Source: an uncultured Nitrospira sp.
GTDB taxonomy: Bacteria; Nitrospirota; Nitrospiria; Nitrospirales; Nitrospiraceae
DNA length: 64,000 nucleotides
Assembly (NCBI GenBank): GCA_902500805.1
Contig: CABVSA010000006.1
Coordinates: forward strand, 1-64,000
Reading direction: 5' to 3'
The translations under genes were made by a program, and so were the position numbers. Of the stretch, positions 63,919 to 64,000 are shown one piece after another. A model generated the notes under the pieces. The model was not told the DNA's origin. It did no database searches and saw only the letters and a program-made list of their open reading frames with translations. Every line of letters begins with the position of its first letter. The first letter of the stretch is position 1.

Positions 63919-64000
63919 TCATAACGGTTTGTACCCCTTCGGCTCGACCAGGCTCGGCGCAGCGGCCTGTCGGTCATTGCAGTCGACGTGTTCATCAAGA
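63919..64000 (-). CDS. 3' end of a gene cut by the window edge
   Basis: A minus-strand frame enters at 64000 and ends with a stop at 63919, 16 bases before ccdA; the visible C-terminus ends EPKGYKPL. Too short to name; position suggests another cytochrome c assembly factor. Confidence 0.45.
   Translation of the reverse strand, partial: LDEHVDCNDRQAAAPSLVEPKGYKPL

Overview
The window looks like chromosomal DNA of a Nitrospira-type nitrite oxidiser (phylum Nitrospirota). The main reason is a 12-kb minus-strand block that packs a cytochrome b/Rieske complex, two divergent cytochrome bd-like membrane proteins, an NxrC/ethylbenzene-dehydrogenase-gamma-like haem protein and several membrane-tethered c-type cytochromes into one operon, an arrangement I associate with Nitrospira. 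Hopanoid genes, an MEP isoprenoid pathway, a PEP-CTERM protein and abundant cytochromes c fit. The genus is inferred from gene content, not from a search.

Layout. 1-5.3 kb: a small membrane protein, a PEP-CTERM protein, tRNA-Thr(CGT), a caspase-fold lipoprotein that has lost its catalytic pair, and a UbiA prenyltransferase. 5.4-17.7 kb: the respiratory block, apparently transcribed from 17.7 down to 5.4 kb. 18.1-19.7 kb: a small conserved protein and HpnH. 20.5-33.6 kb: an all-plus-strand accessory cassette that is the most interesting part of the window. It has a 634-residue protein of unknown family with a possible PqqD/RRE-like N-terminus, two very small genes (40 and 23 residues) sharing the start MKVKxNVRAG and ending in Cys-Arg cores, a large MauG/cytochrome c peroxidase-like dihaem protein, an HlyD adaptor, an ABC exporter with a complete C39 peptidase triad, a second ABC exporter without peptidase, and a TolC-like outer membrane protein. 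I read it as a ribosomally made, modified and exported peptide (RiPP) system with NHLM-like export genes but an unfamiliar precursor and a possible haem-based maturase. 33.9 kb: tRNA-Cys(GCA).

34-46 kb: lipid and envelope genes on the minus strand: a GT87 mannosyltransferase-like protein, ispG, dxs, an Omp85-type barrel, mlaC-mlaD-mlaF-mlaE, hpnG and squalene-hopene cyclase. Prenyl precursor synthesis, hopanoid formation and Mla lipid transport therefore lie side by side; ispH follows at 51.4 kb. 46-55 kb: a small membrane protein, a frameshifted RlpA-like pseudogene, smc, ispH, a tRNA-like fragment, two lipoproteins (one SPFH/prohibitin-like) and dodecin. 55.3-58 kb: a tetrahaem cytochrome c with two cupredoxin-like proteins. 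58.2-64 kb: a PhoB/PhoR-like two-component system, a FabH-like synthase, a BamD-like lipoprotein, ccdA (cytochrome c maturation) and the 3' end of another gene.

Functional picture: the respiratory block, the tetrahaem/cupredoxin group and ccdA serve high-potential periplasmic electron transfer; dxs/ispG/ispH, UbiA, Shc, HpnG, HpnH and Mla supply and place polyprenyl and hopanoid lipids; the 20.5-33.6 kb cassette would make and export a small peptide of unknown structure.
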